Shown here: positions 58,857 through 64,000 of the stretch, piece by piece
How positions within the stretch are numbered: position 1 is the stretch's first letter
Layout: every line of letters begins with the position of its first letter
Assembly (NCBI GenBank): GCA_963576785.1
Contig: OY756142.1
Span: forward strand, 3,286,001-3,350,000
Direction of reading: 5' to 3'
DNA from: Chlorophyllum brunneum
Lineage: Eukaryota; Basidiomycota; Agaricomycetes; Agaricales; Agaricaceae
DNA: 64,000 nucleotides
The notes under the pieces: generated by a model
What the model was told of the DNA's origin: nothing
Database searches by the model: none
The model's input: only the letters and a program-made list of their open reading frames with translations
Made by a program: the position numbers and the translations under genes

Positions 58857-61160
58857 AATTTCCCACCAGTGGATAGGTTGGAATTTAATCTTCAATAATA
58901 GTCTCTGACAACGTCTGCGTCTGTATTATGATTGTTTTTAACGATAAAGAGTATATCTTGACTTCGAATCTCTAAGCCAGGCCCAAGCCTCAACAACTGT
59001 GTTTTGGCTATAGAGTTTCTCTTCATGTACCAACTTCAAGTTCAAACACCCATCCGAAATTTGATTCTTGCCGAGAAACAATCCCTGTTTAGTCTCCTCA
59101 ATACCCTCAAAGTGCAGATAAGTTGTGATTCCCATGCCTCATTATAATATAAACACATAGGATTAAAGTACAATAGATAAAATCTTGAAACTAATAAACA
59201 CCAGAACCGAGGGACAAGGTCTCACAAGGGGGTAGTATTAGGCAAAATAAAAAGAAACAGACAAAAGAAAATGTAGAACCAACTCTTTAACACCTATGAG
59301 TGCTCACTCCATTCGAAATTACCAACCTCCTCTACAAACTCTCCCACAAGATCTATTGTCTCCTTCACAAGCCAGTCCCTATCCCACTCCATCCTATGCC
59401 TCCACACAAAGGCCCAGGCCAAAATGGTATAGCATACTGTGTGCAAGGACTTTAAGCTCATGCTTAAGTTCTGGAAGTGTCCCAATATAGGTAGCCTGAA
59501 GTTGTTCCAACTGCTCAATGTTCAGTGATGCAGTACTTGCCTTGAGTTGTTCATGGGGCTTCACAACCAACAATTTATTGGCATGGAAATCAGGTAAAGA
59601 TGTAGGTATTATGTCTGAACCTTGAACCTACCTCAGAGGTTATGACAAGTTCCCAGAAGCAATACTACTCATCCTACTGCCATGATCCAACAATGCTATC
59701 ATTGACTCTCTACTTTGACTTGCTTGGAAATATATGCCATACTTACATGTATGTGATACCAATGGACTCTACTTGTGCACCATCAAGAACAACCTCTATG
59801 GCACCTGGAATAACAGTTGGAAAGCACAACCTACTACTGAAGAAACAATGCAGTACATCTACCCTTATATGTATACTCATGGTCCAATGCTTGAAGCACT
59901 AACAAGTTGCCAATGGAATCTATTGTATAGAGATGCAACCAAGGGACCTATCACCAGACAATGAACCTGCTGTACCTAGTAGTAACAGTAATAACTCTTC
60001 CCACCTGCTATTGTGATCTACTTGAGTCTTTGTTGAGTCACCTGAGTCTTACCTATCAGAAGAACCAACTACACCAATATTGTCCCTGTCATCCAATCCT
60101 AATCAGTCTATGAATGCAATCCTTCCATCACTACTATCATCATTATTGCTATTTACCACTTCATCCTGCACATCTTGTGACTGCAGCTGTTCCAATGAAT
60201 CTCTATTTCTGAGGATGAGTAAGCACTCATCCATTCCATCTTCATCAGTTTTACTTTGCTCTATATTTAGTTATTTTATCTTTATCAGTTTTATGTCTAG
60301 CTTTAGTAGTATTTCATTGTGCATTTCATATCTATCAGTTTCACATTATGAAACATGTTTCAGTCTCATTATCTATACTCCATAGTATTTATAGAAAAGA
60401 AGTAGTTAGTATAAATAGCCAACTGTATTAGAAAGTCAAAGCTTAAGCTTTGATCTTCTATAGGGATAGCCTTCTTGATTGCCCAAGAAGAGTTTCTGTT
60501 GACAGTTGCTGTCAATTAATAGAAGATTGCTTAACTACTTATTCTCTACTTACCCTCATCACTTAGAGCTACGAGATAAACAGGATTCCCATTTCTTGGT
60601 TAAGTAATGACAGTTTGATAATACTTGCTTATCTGGTTACTTGGCTGAGATAGGTATTAAGACTATACTCTAGAGGTCACATCCTCTTCAATTGCCCTTA
60701 GTAGCTGAATCCATAACAGTAGGCATTTGTTCAATAACTATTGGTATCAATACAGAAGATGCTTGAATAGTAGCATCCATCAATGCAATGATGTTGGGCA
60801 TCTAAGTCTGGCAAAGTAGTGTAGATATGTGTGGATGAGGTGACAGTGTTCTAGGATGACCATGACTATGGTCTGTAGCAGACAGAGAAATGAGAAAAGG
60901 GTTATTATTGGTATTCATGGTTGGTATAGGGGTAATAGCGAAAAAATTAAATTTATTCAGCAACATGGAATTTGGCAGGTGGTTATGGCCAAGCAAGGTA
61001 GCAGTACTTGTTGAAGTAGCTGCTAGCTGATTATTCACAGAACTAGCAGTCTTGCTGGTCTTTATCACAGTAAACACATCTTCTATCAGTGGCAAGGGGT
61101 TAAGCAGGGCCAGATCGAACCCACCCCTTGACTGTAGAGTGTCCAGAACCATTCCATTAA
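58857..61160. other. Low-coding region with gene debris
   Basis: Contains the right copy of the EQLEQL...NFEWSEHS fragment (about 59600-59294, -), broken by a frameshift near 59400. A plus-strand coding-like stretch at 59734-59964 (GLYLCTIKNNLYGTWNNSWK) has no recognised family. The rest is AT-rich, repeat-like sequence. Confidence 0.4.
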
Positions 61161-62204
61161 GTTCTACACTAGGGCCCCTATAGTCCAGTGGTTTCACCAC
61201 CAAAGACCAGGTAAGGTAGCTGTACAACTACTAGACAGGTTGGGGGTTTGATTTCCTCTCTCCCTCATACCTAATAGAAATAAGCAGGGCTAGGCATGTG
61301 ACCAGCAGTTGGATAATCATCATAATACTTGGTCCTTCAGGCTGGTAAGCAGAATCCAAGGGAATACAGTGGCTGTAATGATCCATATCTCTGGGTCGGG
61401 GAACTTTGGCAACTCCCTGTCAGAGTGCATAGGGGAAGGCTGTATCTAGGGAATGGGGTGGGACTCCTCTGGAATCTGGGCAGACTTTCTATATGGGAAA
61501 TAGTCATTGGAGCCCAAATTGGCAGATTTAGGTCTGTTGTACCCATAGTGGGAGCAAAAGCATAGAGTATGGTAAATGGGAGAATCTTACAAAAACAAAC
61601 CAAACATCCAATTGGACCAGGTCATCCCCTACTGTAATACTTGGTCCAGCTGTCAGATGGCATATCCCAAGCTATATCAGTCATTAGTCAGCAGTAGTAG
61701 GTGCTTGATTAGCTGGCAAAGGTCAGTTTTGGGCAATTAGGCATGTTCTGGTCCACTACAAGAACCAGGATGTTCTGATCTAAGCATGGTCAGCAGTCCT
61801 TGAAGTACTGAAATAACTCCATGCTGAGGGAAGTATACTTGGATTGCACAATATGGTTGGCTGCTTGGCAAGGCAGAGACCTAGGACAGGTGGGAATCTG
61901 CACTGGTTGGCATCAGCAAACCACCTGCCTAGGAACAGGAAGCCTAGTAGCTGGGGCTCTCTATGAACTCCCTGGCAAAGCATGAGCTGTAGCAGGCTGG
62001 GACAGTCTCCCACACTTGGCTCAAGAGTACTAAATCCTCTGTTGGTCCACTTGGCTTACTCAGCCAGGTTTGGGTCTAAGTTGACTCCGGGGTCCGGTTC
62101 ACTGGTATCTGTCCCGCAAGGGCATGGGTATTAGGGTCTCCCAAATGGGGGGCCCTAAACTTTGTAAATTGGCCTTAGGCCACAATTCAAAAAAAAAAAA
62201 AAAA
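61161..62204 (+). mobile_element. Possible retroposon ending in A16
   Basis: The right end is a clean A16 run (62189-62204) abutting the coding sequence of the ATAD2-like gene. On the plus strand, a weak tRNA-like region near 61175-61257 (TAGTCCAGTGG and GGTTTGATTTCC, resembling pol III A and B boxes) lies about 930 bp upstream. The left end and target-site duplication were not found, so the extent is a guess. Confidence 0.35.
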
Positions 62205-64000
62205 TTGAGGTTCTGCACTGGAACAATCCATCGGTTGATTGACTTCACCAAGCATTGGCACTGGTGTAACCTGTGTAGGTTGTAAGGGTTGCATAGGTTC
62301 AACAACCTGTGCCGAAGGAGCGAAGTGTACTGTCCTCGCATGTAAGGGCGTATTCTGCCCAACAATATCCAGCGGGTCCCGTTCCTCGTCTTCCTCCGTC
62401 GACATCCTCGACCTCTTCGACTCCCTCTCCGTCGCTTCTCCATTCTGTCCCTGCCCTTCATCCTCCTCGTGCGAACTTCCCGCACTTCCTCCCCGCTGCC
62501 GCTTCAACCTCCTCTCAAGCTTCACGGGATCCGTAATCGAAATCTCCAATAACTGCCCACTACTCCTCGTACTCCTCCTCGTCGCAGCTTCCTCTCGTTC
62601 CTTCTCCTTCTCCCTCTCCTTCTCTTTTTCCTTCTCCCTATTTTTTCGATGCTCATCTCGACGTTGACGCTCACGAACAGCCATCCTCTCACATTCCAAC
62701 TTCAACATTGGATCAAACTCTTGAATGCTCACTTGTGCTGCAGTGAGCATGGCTTGAGCTTTGTACATCCGATCCATATCTTCATAAGCACGTATCTCGG
62801 TGTTCCGCACGATCTTGATGATGTCCTCTAGGAAATCTTGAGGTGTGAGGTAACGTCCCTTGTACAAATCCACATGCATCTTCTCTAGATCGACGTCATG
62901 TAAGCGAGGCTCGGGAGGTAAGATTGGCGCTGGGGCATCAACATCCATATGATTGTTGATCACGACTTGCTCCTGTTGCTGCTGTTGCTGATCGACAGCT
63001 TCAACGATGCCATTGACTTGCGGAGCCGGCGCCTCTGTCAGATTGGTCTCAGTTGCAGTTGTTATAGTTACTGTGACCTCTGTTTGAACGGCAGGTTCAG
63101 AGAAATCATAATTATACTCCTCCTATAAACCATCAAATCATGTGAGCCAAAACTCAGCGTCAAAAGAAAAAAAGGCACAGCCACTTACAGGAGCCCGCTT
63201 CGTAAACCTCTTAAACTTCCTCTTCAGCTCCGTCAAGATCGGTCCTAACCGATACTTCAACAGCGTAATCGTCTTCTGGTCACTCTCAACTTGCAATGCC
63301 AACTCGGCCGCCGTAGGTTTCCTCGGTTCCAACGGTGGAGCAACAGGTAATTCTTCCAGCACCCGTTTCTTCCTTTTGACTCCATCTGGGAATTGGTTTG
63401 GCGGTCGACGAATGTCATGGATAAGCGGCGTAAAGAATTCTTCCCGTCGAGCCTCAGTAGGCGCGGTGATAGCTACGCGGTTCTCTCTCATACGCCCAAA
63501 CCATTGTTTGACATCATATGGTAGTTGAGAGAATTCACCATCAATGAGGGCCAGGAGGAGAACAGGTTCAGTTGGCGATAGGGTGTCTAGCATAGCACGA
63601 ACGGTCGACCGTGATGTTTCCGATACGGCTGCGCACCAGCCGAGAAGAGAAGGAATATAGATAATCGAGGGCTGATGGCGTTTGGCTTCGACAAAGAGTT
63701 GCACGATAGCAGCTTCCACAGTCTAAGCGAGCCAACTTTAGAAAGAACGAACAAACATCCATTCGACAACGGAATCATTTACCCGAGTTGAATCACCCGG
63801 TAATGTGCCGAGTTCCAACGTCTGGATATGATAGCCTTCCAGGTGGTGTAAAGCCGCAGCGCCTACGTAGCTCTGTCCCATTCCGACGGAGCCGTGAACT
63901 AGTATTCGGGGGCGATAAATGCGTAAGGTTTGCATCGCTAAAAGGAGGGCATTATTAGCGATATACTTCTCATCGAGAAGCGATACATACACTGAGAAAA
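62187..64000 (-). CDS. ATAD2/Yta7/Abo1-type AAA-ATPase with bromodomain, partial (5' beyond window, 3' probably truncated)
   Basis: Exons on the minus strand: 63783->64000, 63189-63722, 62187-63122. The first contains the second AAA module, ILVHGSVGMGQSYVGAAALH (Walker A Lys replaced by Gln, as usual in the inactive second AAA domain of this family). The next has VQLFVEAKRHQPSIIYIPSL and QWFGRMRENRVAITAPTEAR. The bromodomain starts YRLGPILTELKRKFKRFTKR, and after a Thr/Val/Gln-rich insert continues VDLEKMHVDLYKGRYLTPQD and FLEDIIKIVRNTEIRAYEDM. These are chromatin-bound histone H3-H4 chaperone ATPases. A charged helix (EKEKEKEREKEKEREEAATR) follows. The frame ends as five Phe codons read from the A16 tract, lacking the family's C-terminal domain. 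Confidence 0.85.

Noticed and set aside
60080..60385. Plus-strand Ser/Leu-rich frame of 101 codons
   Set aside because: Low-complexity sequence, no splice or domain support, in repeat-like DNA.
62239..62667. Plus-strand frame of 142 codons, Ser/Cys-rich
   Set aside because: Antisense shadow of the charged helix region of the ATAD2-like gene.

Overview
The window is nuclear DNA of a basidiomycete fungus, most likely a mushroom-forming Agaricomycete. The evidence is short (about 50 bp), dense GT-AG introns, 7-TM DUF6533 proteins and FunK1 kinases (both expanded in Agaricomycetes), and Ty1/copia plus chromodomain Ty3/gypsy retrotransposons. The species cannot be named from the sequence alone.

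Layout. 1-11115 is a left transposon nest: a copia element (minus strand, 3' LTR cut by the window edge) sits inside a 5'-truncated chromodomain gypsy element, which ends against an oppositely oriented gypsy LTR. 11116-26000 is a gene island: two DUF6533 genes (+), an SPFH/band-7 protein gene (+), a third DUF6533 gene (-) and an intronless SH3-domain protein gene (-). 25930-40430 is a tandem segmental duplication (offset about 6.8 kb). Each unit carries two further DUF6533 genes and a FunK1 kinase gene; the FunK1 copy is truncated in unit 1 and full-length but broken in unit 2. 40752-54616 is a second copia element (571-bp LTRs, 5-bp target duplication ATGCC), itself split by a second gypsy element at 46320-52767 (294-bp LTRs, 5-bp target duplication TTGCT). 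54617-58860 holds a FunK1 fragment followed by an apparently intact 8-exon FunK1 gene of 835 codons. 58860-62204 is low-coding, repeat-like DNA ending in an A16 tract. It abuts, and probably truncates, the 3' end of an ATAD2/Yta7/Abo1-type AAA-ATPase/bromodomain gene (62187->64000, -).

How the genes may work together. Seven DUF6533 membrane proteins and three FunK1 kinase loci lie in one 46-kb stretch, with an SPFH membrane scaffold and an SH3 protein between them. The repeated DUF6533-DUF6533-FunK1 order suggests a locally amplified receptor-like/kinase module; this is inference from proximity only. The clearest new observations concern the transposons. The gypsy family carries a 12-nt match predicting Tf1-like self-priming, and an extra ORF that overlaps the pol stop by ATGA in both copies. 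The copia family has a half-tRNA-iMet primer site and an LTR reading frame that could splice in frame onto gag.
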